From: Ferruginibacter sp. | GTDB taxonomy: Bacteria > Bacteroidota > Bacteroidia > Chitinophagales > Chitinophagaceae | NCBI GenBank assembly: GCA_030655145.1 | Contig: JAURWD010000323.1 | Coordinates: 1-49,009, forward strand | DNA length: 49,009 nt | Direction: 5' to 3' | Shown: positions 1 to 9,532 of the stretch, piece by piece | Position numbering within the stretch: the first letter of the stretch is position 1 | How the letters are laid out: every line of letters begins with the position of its first letter | Translations under genes and position numbers: made by a program | The notes under the pieces: model-generated | Database searches by the model: none | What the model was told of the DNA's origin: nothing | The model's input: only the letters and a program-made list of their open reading frames with translations

Positions 1-572
1 TTGTCGGCTGTCAATCTCAGCAAAGCGAGGCCGGTTGCAGTTGTTACTACCGGGGTAGCAGACACTTCTTTGTCTGGTGTTAGAACAACATCCACCGCCA
101 TATCGATGCCAACATTCAATTGTCCACGAACCAATCCACCCGGAACTTGCGTGGAGTGTACGTTGAAGTATAATTGATTAACATCATTCTTCAAACTATC
201 AATAAAGGTTGTCCGAAGACCTGTGACTACCCCGGTTGCTGTTCCACCCGAAAAGGTAGGTGCAAAATTCTGAATCACGGGTCCGTTAGTGATCACGTTG
301 CCCGTATGGATATGGGCTGCAGTTAATGCATCTGTGCCGGCAAGCCCGGTAACGGTGATGGTATACTTGATGGTATTGTCAGAGAGTAATTGAAGGTTCG
401 CAGTGCCCGTTTCGGTTCTGCCCGCAGGCGCAGGATTTTCATTTTTAGCAGACAGTGCGACTGTCCATTCCTTTACGATCGACGCCACGGGTACATCATC
501 ATCTTCACAGGAAGAGAAGGTTACTAGCGATAAAAATGCGCCCAGCGCAAGAAGGGAGATGTTTGTTTTCAT
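1..572 (-). CDS. CHRD-domain lipoprotein, partial (C-terminus runs off window start)
   Basis: Not in the supplied ORF track. Minus-strand translation from ATG at 572: MKTNISLLALGAFLSLVTFSSCEDDDVPVASIVKEWTVALSAKNENPAPAGRTETG...AAHIHTGNVITNGPV...LYFNVHSTQVPGGLVRGQLNVGIDM...; open to base 1. Lipobox-like SSC plus the HIH.G and VHS...PGG.VRGQ motifs typical of CHRD domains. Confidence 0.8.
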   Translation of the reverse strand, partial: MKTNISLLALGAFLSLVTFSSCEDDDVPVASIVKEWTVALSAKNENPAPAGRTETGTANLQLLSDNTIKYTITVTGLAGTDALTAAHIHTGNVITNGPVIQNFAPTFSGGTATGVVTGLRTTFIDSLKNDVNQLYFNVHSTQVPGGLVRGQLNVGIDMAVDVVLTPDKEVSATPVVTTATGLALLRLTAD

Positions 573-806
573 GATAATTGTTTTTAGTGAAACGTATGAA
601 ATTGCCCAAGGGTTGGTTAGCAGGTGTTTTCTTTTAACTGGTTCCAGTAAAAACTGTGCCGTGTATGGCAGGCAGGCGAAGTTGGAAAAATTGACCGGCG
701 ATTTCTAAGGCTGGGGCCTTAACCAGCAAGGTTTTAAGTGTCGAAAAATATTTTAGCCCAAGCTGATGGAAGTAAGAGGCCGGCAATGAAAGTTGAGAAA
801 GGGAAA

Positions 807-1265
807 TTAACCAGCCATGATGTGCTCGGGATAATCACGCCGATCGATGTGCTGTCCACGAATGGAAGTTGGCCGGGTCCAGTCCAGTTGCAAAATGTAG
901 CTGACAGAAGAAACGAGCTCATGAAATTCCATGGGCTTATTGAGATATAGATGTGCACCGGCGCCGTAGGCACGTCGCACAACGTCGGGGTTCTTCGAAG
1001 TGGAATACATGATCACAGGGAAATTGTGCCCTTTTTCGCGGATCCAGTTCAACCAATCAAAACCGCTCCAGGTTGGCATGTTGATGTCGAGGAAAAGAAT
1101 ATCCGGTTTGCTGAAGTCAGTGTGGGGTTGAATTTCGGCGGGGCCGGATAAATAATTCAACTCAATGTTATCATCTAAATTTTTTATGATATCGGAGAAG
1201 ATAAAATATTCGTCCTCATCATCATCGATCAACAGAATTTTAGAAGGAAACTTTTTAGAGGACAT
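807..1265 (-). CDS. single-domain response regulator (CheY-like receiver)
   Basis: ILLIDDDEDEYFIFSDII...PDILFLDINMPTWSGFDWLNWIR...PVIMYSTSKNPDVVRRAYGAGAHLYLNKP; the track ORF starts at 1400 but the MSSKKFPSKILLIDDD start at 1265 is more plausible. Confidence 0.88.
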   Translation of the reverse strand: MSSKKFPSKILLIDDDEDEYFIFSDIIKNLDDNIELNYLSGPAEIQPHTDFSKPDILFLDINMPTWSGFDWLNWIREKGHNFPVIMYSTSKNPDVVRRAYGAGAHLYLNKPMEFHELVSSVSYILQLDWTRPTSIRGQHIDRRDYPEHIMAG

Positions 1266-1449
1266 ATGTAAACTTCTGAAAACCAATTTAAGGCATAGAT
1301 TCAGCTGCACAAAAATAACAAGTGGCCAAAAATAAAACCCGGGCCTGGTGATAAAAATATATACACAATTAAACCGAATAATCTGCGCACAGTCCGCCAT
1401 TGATATCCATCAAAAAGGACATATTTCCAAAGAATTTTAGCCCCGAATT

Positions 1450-2418
1450 TTAGTTGAAACAGCGGTTTAAGCTAACTTCTTGTTGCAGGTCGTGGATGAG
1501 TTTGCTCGTAAGTTTCGAAGCACCCTGCTTGTTGAGATGCAGCCCGTTGTAATAGTTGTCCCGGTCCCGCGTCAGGGGGTCTGTAGAATAATTATAAAAT
1601 GGTATCCCGTACTTCCGGCTGAATTTTTCATACAAAGCGATCACGTCTTCCCGGTTACTGATAAAGCGCTGTCCCACTATAAACTCAGGCGAGTAATGGA
1701 AGACGAGCTGTAGGTGTTTTTCCCGGCACTCCTGCAGGTAGTGATCAAATAACTGGATGCTCGCACTGTCCATCTGCACGGTGTATTTTTCCATCAGGTT
1801 CCTGGCCGCACTCAGATCATTATTCCAAACCTTGTTTTGTGCCTGGAATCCCAAGACGCGAACGGGTGGTTCCCCGATTGTTGGAAGTGTTAATTCAGCG
1901 GCCGTACGGATCGCTTTTTGTTTGCCATAATAGCGCACCAGCGGCACCTGGAAGTCGACCGGCTTATAGCCCTTGTAATTAGCAGTGGCATTTTTCAGAT
2001 CCTTGTTAAAGAGCATATAGGGAAGAAACTGGTCCTGGTTAAAAAGGTCGGGCCGCCGCTGCAGGGTTAAGGCATCAAGCGTTTGAATGATGAGTTTCGG
2101 AGGAGGATTGTATTTGAGCACCTGTTTATGCCGCAGGTATTGCAACTGGAAATTATGACCATCCATCCCGAGGTTATACACCCGCCGATGCAAACTATCA
2201 GCAATGCTTTGGGGATTTACCTGCACCCAGGCGGTCGAACTTCCGTACACCAGGATCTCCGCATTTAGTTTGCCTTCGTAGATGGCATTCCAAACCGAAT
2301 ACTCGTCTGAATACGGGTGACTTTGCTTTAAATATTTGCTCAACACCAGGTCGGCCGGGTAGGCCAGCACCAGCAAGGGCAATACAAAACAGCCGATATG
2401 AAAAAGGAATTTCTTCAT
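1450..2418 (-). CDS. SGNH-hydrolase-like secreted/membrane-anchored protein, partner of the adjacent MBOAT
   Basis: N-terminal hydrophobic segment (MKKFLFHIGCFVLPLLVLAYPADLVL), GSSTAWVQVNP block and a C-terminal GLHLNKQGA block; directly follows an MBOAT gene (2420). Confidence 0.65.
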   Translation of the reverse strand: MKKFLFHIGCFVLPLLVLAYPADLVLSKYLKQSHPYSDEYSVWNAIYEGKLNAEILVYGSSTAWVQVNPQSIADSLHRRVYNLGMDGHNFQLQYLRHKQVLKYNPPPKLIIQTLDALTLQRRPDLFNQDQFLPYMLFNKDLKNATANYKGYKPVDFQVPLVRYYGKQKAIRTAAELTLPTIGEPPVRVLGFQAQNKVWNNDLSAARNLMEKYTVQMDSASIQLFDHYLQECREKHLQLVFHYSPEFIVGQRFISNREDVIALYEKFSRKYGIPFYNYSTDPLTRDRDNYYNGLHLNKQGASKLTSKLIHDLQQEVSLNRCFN

Positions 2419-2419
2419 A

Positions 2420-3868
2420 TCAAAACTGGAAGTAAATAAATTGTTGATTACTGCCTGCAAAAACGCAGATGGCCATCAGGAGGCCATAATAAAAGACCCA
2501 TCTCACCGGGCGGCGCCATTTCGTGCCCACATCCGCAAGCGCATGTTGGTTTGCCCTGCCGCGCCATTCGAGCAATACCAGGCAAAGGATGAAAAAAGAG
2601 GTGGTAAGCAGGACGTCGGTTTTCTGCAAATTCGGTTGGTCAAAAATTGAGCGGGAAAAAATTTTTGCGAGGTAGCGACCGGCGTGGCCGAGACTTTCTG
2701 CCCGAAAAAATATCCAGGCGAATACGGTAAGACCGAAAGTGCCGATCATGGAGGCCAATTCACCAAAAGAAGGAAAAGTTTTACCACTGGCCGCCACATC
2801 GAGGTTGTTACGGTTGGTGCGGGCAATAACGGAGGGAATGATGAAGAGCGCATTAAGCAGCCCCCAAACAATGAAGGTCCAGTTGGCCCCATGCCAGAAC
2901 CCACTCACAATAAAGATGATGAACACGTTGCGGATCTTCCTCCAGGTGCTGCCCTTACTTCCTCCCAGCGGGATATAGAGATAGTCACGAAACCAACTGG
3001 AAAGCGATATATGCCAGCGGCGCCAAAACTCAGCGATGTTCCGCGAGAAATATGGGTAGGAGAAATTGCGCAGCAACTCGATGCCAAAGAGGCGGGCGGT
3101 TCCGATCGCGATATCAGAATAACCAGAAAAATCACAATAGATCTGGAAGGCAAAAAATACAGCCCCGATCACATGCGCACTACCGGGATAATTGGCCGAG
3201 CCGTCAAAAACAGCATTGGCAATGACCGCACAATTATCCGCGATGACCACTTTTTTAAACAGTCCCCACAGTATCTGGCGCAGGCCATCCACCGCTTTCG
3301 TGTAATCGAATACCCGCGGCTGCTGAATTTGTGGCAACAGGTGCGTCGCTCTTTCGATTGGTCCGGCCACTAGCAAAGGAAAAAAGCTAACGAACAAGGC
3401 GTAGTCAACAAAATTGCGTTCCGGTTTTATTTTGTTGTTGTAAATATCGATCACGTAGGAAAGCCCATGAAAGGTATAAAAGGATATGCCTACCGGCAGG
3501 ATGACCTGGAGCGTGGCCGGGTTCGCCTTCAAACCCAGTAACGACAAGCCATCGGCGAAAGACGCCGCGAAAAAATTGTAATATTTGAAAACGCCGAGGA
3601 ACCCAAGGTTTATCGCGATGCTTAGCCAGAACCAAAACCGTTTCTGGTTTTGCCGTGTTGAATTCGCCATTTGGATGGCCGTGAAATAATCGAGCAGCGT
3701 GGAAAAAATGAGCAGGCCAAGAAAGCGGTAATCCCAACATGCATAGAAAAAGTAACTCGCTGCCAGCATCAAATAATTCTGAAGTCGAACGCTCTGCCGG
3801 GTCGCATACCAGTAAAGCAAAAAGATCACCGGGAGAAAAAATGCAAACTGGAGTGAATTAAACAGCAT
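2420..3868 (-). CDS. MBOAT family O-acyltransferase (AlgI-like)
   Basis: MLFNSLQFAFFLPVIFLLYW start; FWRRWHISLSSWFRDYLYIPLGG and SGFWHGANWTFIVWGL MBOAT signatures; many TM segments. Start trimmed from 3982 to 3868. Confidence 0.92.
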   Translation of the reverse strand: MLFNSLQFAFFLPVIFLLYWYATRQSVRLQNYLMLAASYFFYACWDYRFLGLLIFSTLLDYFTAIQMANSTRQNQKRFWFWLSIAINLGFLGVFKYYNFFAASFADGLSLLGLKANPATLQVILPVGISFYTFHGLSYVIDIYNNKIKPERNFVDYALFVSFFPLLVAGPIERATHLLPQIQQPRVFDYTKAVDGLRQILWGLFKKVVIADNCAVIANAVFDGSANYPGSAHVIGAVFFAFQIYCDFSGYSDIAIGTARLFGIELLRNFSYPYFSRNIAEFWRRWHISLSSWFRDYLYIPLGGSKGSTWRKIRNVFIIFIVSGFWHGANWTFIVWGLLNALFIIPSVIARTNRNNLDVAASGKTFPSFGELASMIGTFGLTVFAWIFFRAESLGHAGRYLAKIFSRSIFDQPNLQKTDVLLTTSFFILCLVLLEWRGRANQHALADVGTKWRRPVRWVFYYGLLMAICVFAGSNQQFIYFQF

Positions 3869-4352
3869 CGGCCGCGGGGGATAGAAGGTGATTAAGTACA
3901 GCCATGATGTTACTGGTTGGGGTTTTTTGGAAAACAAAGGGGCAAATCTATTGAATAATTTCACAATGCTTTTCCGGCGCACGTACCCAAAGTTTGTCCC
4001 GTTGCGGGTTCCATGTTAATAACACGTATTTGCGGCATTTATTTCACGTGTTCTTCAAAAAAGGCTTTCCTGCGAGCTAAACCAGCATGTTCTTCGTGTT
4101 CAAAAGGAAATAAGCAGGTTTTGATTCCGGCATGGCCGGGATTAAATAAGCCTGCGTACAGTGATCGATCAAAGATGAAAAAATAGCCGCGCAATTGATT
4201 CCCTCAGCCATCCCCTTCTTTTTCAGCAGGCTCTTGCGAGAAATTTTGGCCATTTAAATCGGCAAGAAAAATTCCTCAGCCAGGCTGGTGAAAATCCTGA
4301 TAACGGTGGGGAGTAACTGCCGGTTCAACAGTTCAAAAGCTTATTGTGATAA

Positions 4353-5285
4353 TCACCCGTTTTTCAGAAGGATGATCAGGACCGATCCGATGATCATGAT
4401 GGTGGACCCGACTAGTTTTTTCCGAATGTCCTGCTCCTTGAAGATGCGATACCCAACCAGCACGCTGATGATGGTTGATAATTGAAAAAGTGATAGCACA
4501 TAGCCCACGGGCATGTGATCAAACGCATAATTGGTGGTGAACTGCATGGTGCCGATACAGGCTACCAGTAAGGCGTAGCTGCTCAGATCCTTAGTCGATA
4601 GTTTTTCCAATTCCCGTAGGGGAGACACGCCATTGAGCAACAAAAGAATGAACGAAAAAAAAGCCCCCAGGATGCACCAGCTCATCAGCGCCAGCGAAAC
4701 TGAGGATGCAATGATGACCTTCTTAACAAACACTGCCTCGATCGCGGTTAAGATCATCGCCCAGAGGCGAAACTGGATCTCCGGTCTTTTGAACAATGCC
4801 AGCGAAAACTTTTCTTCCGTTGTATCCAGCACGAAATAGCTTCCATAAATAATTAGTGCAATGCCAACGATGCCCCAGGCATTTGGTATTTCTCCGAGCA
4901 GGAAAATTCCGACGATGATACCAACGACCGATTTGTAAGAATTGATGGGGCCAAGCACCGAGAGATCGCCTTTCTGCAGCGCCTTCACGAGGAAGCCATT
5001 ACCAAGCGCGCCGACAAGCCCGCCGAGAAGACTGAACAACCAAAACTGCGTACCCAATTCCTTCCAGGGAACCAACCGAAGAAAAAAAAGACAAACGATA
5101 GCAAGGGCGAGGTAGGTCAGGAAGTTGACGACCAGTGGATGATTTCCCCGGTTGGTTAATTGTTTTTGAAAAACATTCGCGACCGGGTTGGATAAAATTC
5201 GAAGCGTAACGGCGAGAGCAATGAAGATTGTTTCGGTCAACAGGATGATTTGTAAAATGAAAGAAGCAGCTGCTTTGTGCTCCAA
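4353..5285 (-). CDS. EamA/DMT-superfamily transporter
   Basis: About ten hydrophobic segments; GALGNGFLVKALQKGDLSVLGPINSYKSVVGIIVGIFLLGEIPNAWGIVGIALIIYGSYFV is typical of EamA repeats. Confidence 0.82.
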   Translation of the reverse strand: MEHKAAASFILQIILLTETIFIALAVTLRILSNPVANVFQKQLTNRGNHPLVVNFLTYLALAIVCLFFLRLVPWKELGTQFWLFSLLGGLVGALGNGFLVKALQKGDLSVLGPINSYKSVVGIIVGIFLLGEIPNAWGIVGIALIIYGSYFVLDTTEEKFSLALFKRPEIQFRLWAMILTAIEAVFVKKVIIASSVSLALMSWCILGAFFSFILLLLNGVSPLRELEKLSTKDLSSYALLVACIGTMQFTTNYAFDHMPVGYVLSLFQLSTIISVLVGYRIFKEQDIRKKLVGSTIMIIGSVLIILLKNG

Positions 5286-5382
5286 AATTAATAAAAGGAG
5301 CGGAAGCGATCAGCTTTCAAAATAATGAGGTAAGGCCTAAGCGATGCCAGCAGACAAGCAGTATGGCGAAATGCAAAAAAAG

Positions 5383-5688
5383 CTAGCGGGCAATCTCCAT
5401 TTCAAGCAACGCATAGCTGAGCGATTTACCATGGGTATCCAAGGTGAGCGAAGTGGTTACGCCGCTCATCAAGGCATTGCTGCAGACAAATAGTAAGGAG
5501 GAAATATTGGGTAATTCAAAGCGGGTGATCTCTCCGGAAACAATGTCTTTTAAATGCGCTCCTACCCTTGCCACAGTTATGGTAGCGCAGAGAAATTCGT
5601 AATCGGCTTCATCATAAGGGATGAGCGAAAGGGTCAGCGTATTTCCTTTATCGCCGGCCCGGCTATGTGCGATGTCGTACAATTTCAT
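5383..5688 (-). CDS. AtuA-like C-terminal (ferredoxin-fold) small protein
   Basis: MKLYDIAHSRAGDKGNTLTLSLIPYDEADYEFL...; overlaps the stop of the DUF1446 gene; known C-terminal partner of AtuA/DUF1446 proteins. Confidence 0.75.
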   Translation of the reverse strand: MKLYDIAHSRAGDKGNTLTLSLIPYDEADYEFLCATITVARVGAHLKDIVSGEITRFELPNISSLLFVCSNALMSGVTTSLTLDTHGKSLSYALLEMEIAR

Positions 5689-7061
5689 GATTGCAATATG
5701 GTGATGGTTGGAAAAATTTCAGCCCGGTCAGTTAACACAGAAACGATGCCAATAACTTCGGTCACATACTTGCGCACGCCACCGCCCGCCGCAGGCCCGT
5801 TGGTGTACAGGGCTTCCACCTCTTCGCCTACCAGGGCTGCACCTGCTGCAGCCTTTGATCTACCTGCCACGCGTAAACGCACTTCGTAAGGCACTGATGT
5901 ATCATCGGCAAAACTGGTACGATGCGTCGCGTTTATGCCTACCTGGTCAATCCGTAATTCGTCTACCTGGCTGCTTAATCTTTGTTTAATAATGTCGCCT
6001 GCAAGCCTTGCCCTACTTACCGCTTCTCTCCCGGCGTACGAGATCTCGGCCTCGCCTAAATAAAATGCTTTATATCCCACGCTCACCTTGTAGGTAGGGA
6101 GTTTTTGCCGGCCCGTGCCTCCACTAACCTGCACCTGGTCTTTCCCTGTCTCTTTCAACCGAACGGTGGTAAAATCGGCTACTACATCAGGCGTGATGTA
6201 AGCGTGCGGATCAACCACTTCATACAACAACTGCTCCTTCGCTGTCTGGAGGTTGACCAGGCCACCGGTACCGGCGACCTTGCTGATAATGGCCTTACCG
6301 TCGGCTGAAACTTCAGCGAAAGGATGCCCGAGCTCAGCGAGGTTTTCCACCGGCTTTTTTACCGGGTCGGCAAAATAACCGCCCGTGACCTGGCCCGCGC
6401 ATTCCAGTAAATGTCCGACAACCGTCCCTTGACCCAACAGGTTATAATCATTCAGCGACCAGCCAAATTCATGGATCATTGGCGCAAGAAACAAAGATGG
6501 ATCCGCAACACGCCCGGTTACGATCACCTGTGCTCCGGACTGTAATGCCTGCAAAATACCTTCGACGCCGAGATACGCATTCGCGGAGATCACCTGTTCG
6601 TTGGAAATGGGATGTTGTTCATGGTGAATGATTTTGTCATCACCGGCAAACGGGAGGAAGTTAGCAAAATGAAATGCCCGATCTGGGTTCCCGGCCTGGC
6701 CGGAAATTACATCGTCGCCGGTAACTGCCGCTACCTTGATATGTACTTGCTGGCTTGTGGCAATTTCGATGATCTTTTGCGCAGCTGCCACCGGGTTAGC
6801 AGCGCCCATATTTGTGATGAGGCAAATGTTATTTTTCATCAACAGCGGTAGCAGGGAAGCGATCCTTCTTTCGAGCAGCGGATCATATCCTTTTGTGGGG
6901 TCTTCCAGCCTGCGTTTCTGTGCCAGCGCAATCGTGCGCTCCGCCAGGCATTCCAGCACGAGGTAATCCAGGTCTCCTTTTTCAGCAAGGACCAGGGCGG
7001 GTTCCAGCCGGTCCCCGGAGAAACCTGCACCACAACCAATTCGAATGTTTTTTTTCATCAT
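5685..7061 (-). CDS. acyclic terpene utilisation AtuA family protein (DUF1446)
   Basis: MMKKNIRIGCGAGFSGDRLEPALVLAEKGDLDYLVLECLAERTIALAQ...; track start 7217 overlaps the next gene, ATG at 7061 preferred. Confidence 0.85.
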   Translation of the reverse strand: MMKKNIRIGCGAGFSGDRLEPALVLAEKGDLDYLVLECLAERTIALAQKRRLEDPTKGYDPLLERRIASLLPLLMKNNICLITNMGAANPVAAAQKIIEIATSQQVHIKVAAVTGDDVISGQAGNPDRAFHFANFLPFAGDDKIIHHEQHPISNEQVISANAYLGVEGILQALQSGAQVIVTGRVADPSLFLAPMIHEFGWSLNDYNLLGQGTVVGHLLECAGQVTGGYFADPVKKPVENLAELGHPFAEVSADGKAIISKVAGTGGLVNLQTAKEQLLYEVVDPHAYITPDVVADFTTVRLKETGKDQVQVSGGTGRQKLPTYKVSVGYKAFYLGEAEISYAGREAVSRARLAGDIIKQRLSSQVDELRIDQVGINATHRTSFADDTSVPYEVRLRVAGRSKAAAGAALVGEEVEALYTNGPAAGGGVRKYVTEVIGIVSVLTDRAEIFPTITILQS

Positions 7062-7150
7062 GAAGATGTTTAAAATTTGCGACTGCAGTTTGACATCATT
7101 TCTTCCGCGGTAAAATTGAATCCCAAAAAAGCCACCCGGTTGGAAAGGAA

Positions 7151-8446
7151 TTACCAATGAATTGAGCCGGAAATCAGGGCGGCGATCGTCATTACGATGG
7201 TTGTTCCCCAGGCCCATTTAAAAGTAAAGCGCTGGTGTTCTCCGAGGTCTACCCCCGACAGCCCGATGAGAAGAAAGGTGGAGGCCGTGAGCGGACTCAG
7301 CGGGAAGCCAACGGTCATTTGCCCCAACAGGGAAGCTCGTGCAATTTCCAGCGGGTCAACGCCCAATTGGCTTGCGGCGTGACTCAGTACCGGCACCACC
7401 CCGAAATAATACGCATCGGGTGTAAAGAAAATACTCGCGGGCATGCTCAGGATAGCGGTTGTCACCGGCAACAGGGAAGCATGCTCCTGTGGTATCAAGG
7501 TCACCAGACTGGTTGCCATCGACTCGATCATTTTACTGCCGGTAAGAATTCCTGAAAAAACGCCGGCCGCGAAAATCATGCTGGAGACAAGAAAAATGTT
7601 GACGCCATGAGATTTCAGCACCTGTTGTTGGTCTGGCAGCCGCGGATAATTCACCAGCAACGCAACGGCTGCAGCAACGATGAACAGAAATGGTGCAGGT
7701 AGTGCCCCCATCATTAGTGAGCCAATCAAGAGGATAGTGAGTACCGCGTTGAAAAGTATGAGCTTCGGTCTTTTAAGGCTTTTTTGCGCCTCTGTCATGT
7801 TTCCGATGTGGTCATAATTCAACGCCACGATACCGAGGCGTTTGCGCTCCTTCATACCCAGGAACCAGCCGACAAAAAACACCCACGCAATCCCGGCAAT
7901 GATAGCCGGGATATTTGGATTGAAAATATGGACGGCGTCAGAACCCGCAGTGGAAATAGCCCGTACGGATGTGCCGGACCAGGGAACGAGGTGCAAGGGA
8001 CCAACACTCAGTGCAACAATGCAGGGCAGGATGAGCTTATTTATTTTTAAAGCCTTGTAGATCGGGAGAAAGGCAGAGAGCACGATCATGAAAGTTGCTG
8101 TGCCATCGCCATCCAAATGAACGATCATGGTTAACACTGCAGTGCCGAGGATTACTTTAAGCGGGTCGCCTTTCACCCAACGAATGATCAATAAGATCAC
8201 AGGGTCAAACAAACCCGCATCAAGCATGGTGGCGAAATACAAGACGGCGAACATGAGGAGGATACCCGTAGGTGCAACCTGCTTGATTCCCTCCAGCGAC
8301 ATTTCTCCTAAAGAAGTAACACTAACCCCCGCCAGCAAGCCAAACACGACCGGCACCAATACCAGCGCCGTGATCACCGACATGCGCTTGGTGAGTATCA
8401 ACAGAAGAAAAACAGCGATGGTGGCAAAACCTAAAAATGCAAGCAT
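7151..8446 (-). CDS. CitMHS family citrate/divalent-metal transporter
   Basis: MLAFLGFATIAVFLLLILTKRMSVITALVLVPVVFGLLAG...HLDGDGTATFMIVLSAFLPIYKAL...TPDAYYFGVVPVLSHAASQLG; CitMHS-like TM organisation. Confidence 0.85.
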   Translation of the reverse strand: MLAFLGFATIAVFLLLILTKRMSVITALVLVPVVFGLLAGVSVTSLGEMSLEGIKQVAPTGILLMFAVLYFATMLDAGLFDPVILLIIRWVKGDPLKVILGTAVLTMIVHLDGDGTATFMIVLSAFLPIYKALKINKLILPCIVALSVGPLHLVPWSGTSVRAISTAGSDAVHIFNPNIPAIIAGIAWVFFVGWFLGMKERKRLGIVALNYDHIGNMTEAQKSLKRPKLILFNAVLTILLIGSLMMGALPAPFLFIVAAAVALLVNYPRLPDQQQVLKSHGVNIFLVSSMIFAAGVFSGILTGSKMIESMATSLVTLIPQEHASLLPVTTAILSMPASIFFTPDAYYFGVVPVLSHAASQLGVDPLEIARASLLGQMTVGFPLSPLTASTFLLIGLSGVDLGEHQRFTFKWAWGTTIVMTIAALISGSIHW

Positions 8447-8467
8447 GCTGATGTATTGGAAAATCGG

Positions 8468-9532
8468 TTATTTTTCAAACTCCAGGTAGTCGTTAAAAAA
8501 AGGCAGTAAGGCATTTAAAACGCGTCCGTCCGTAGACCAAATTTTATTTACATGATCGCCAATGTATTCTTCAGCAAAATGCGCAATGCCGAGGTTCTCC
8601 AGTTTTTGACTGAACATCCCGCATTGCAGCGGGAAGCGACTTGCGTCATTGCGGCCCCAATCCAGTTTAAGTGCGGTGAGTTTGCGCAGGCTGTCAGCGT
8701 ATTTGTCCACCATGTATACCGGCATTTGCTGGTTCCATTTCTCAAGCGTTGGATTGTTCACCAACAGGCTATCGCCTTGATAAACAAATGGGAGATCAAT
8801 AAAGAACGGGGGCTTTGCCGGGTTTGGCGACCAGGCGCGGGCAACCGCAACGAGCACTTTTGGATAATAACTTTTCCTGAGGGCTTCGGTCGTTTTTATA
8901 TTTCCGAGCTCTTTGTAAGAAGTGCTGTTTGGACCGAACTCTTTTACAAACGCCAGCAGCCCCGGGCTCATCGCGTAAACGCTGTTAAACACGCCGGGAT
9001 GAAGCATGCCGATCTTGAGCGCTCCATATCCTCCCATCGAATGCCCGCCAATTCCGCGGCTACCGCGCTTTGCCAGCGTGCGGAAATTCTTATCCATATA
9101 GTCAACGAGATCAAAAGCGGTGAAGTCTGACCAATTACCGGTGAGCGTTGAGTTGCTGTAAAAACTACCCTCGAACAAAGTGAAGTGATCAGCGATCACC
9201 AATATATAAGGCCGAATCTTCCCCTTACTGATGCCCAGGTCGAGGATGTTCTTTATGTTGGGGCCAATACTATCTGTGCCTGTAAATCCGTGCAGGTAGT
9301 AGATCACCGGGTAGCGCCCCTTACTGGTTTCATACCCGGGTGGAAGGTAAACTGAGATCCTACGGTTAGGATTTTCGCCGCCCGTATTCCGGAGGGACGC
9401 TGCATTGATAAAGCGGGTCACCACCTTTCCTGCACTGGTTTGTGCCCGGAGGTTGAGTGAAAGCAATGTCACCAGGAACAACAGGCAAATCTTTCCCATA
9501 CAAATAATTTTTTTGAGGTGAGTTGAGTCCAT
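8468..9532 (-). CDS. secreted esterase, alpha/beta hydrolase (esterase D/feruloyl-esterase-like)
   Basis: RRISVYLPPGYETSKGRYPVIYYLHGFTG..., nucleophile elbow GIGGHSMGGYGALKIGMLHPGVF; signal peptide. Start may be the internal MGKICLLFL (9499). Confidence 0.85.
   Translation of the reverse strand: MDSTHLKKIICMGKICLLFLVTLLSLNLRAQTSAGKVVTRFINAASLRNTGGENPNRRISVYLPPGYETSKGRYPVIYYLHGFTGTDSIGPNIKNILDLGISKGKIRPYILVIADHFTLFEGSFYSNSTLTGNWSDFTAFDLVDYMDKNFRTLAKRGSRGIGGHSMGGYGALKIGMLHPGVFNSVYAMSPGLLAFVKEFGPNSTSYKELGNIKTTEALRKSYYPKVLVAVARAWSPNPAKPPFFIDLPFVYQGDSLLVNNPTLEKWNQQMPVYMVDKYADSLRKLTALKLDWGRNDASRFPLQCGMFSQKLENLGIAHFAEEYIGDHVNKIWSTDGRVLNALLPFFNDYLEFEK

Noticed and set aside
4000-4350. Intergenic region with CCGGC-ATG-GCCGG hairpin near 4130, possible ncRNA or gene remnant
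   Set aside because: Single short 5-bp stem, no T-run or conserved structure visible; cannot support a feature.
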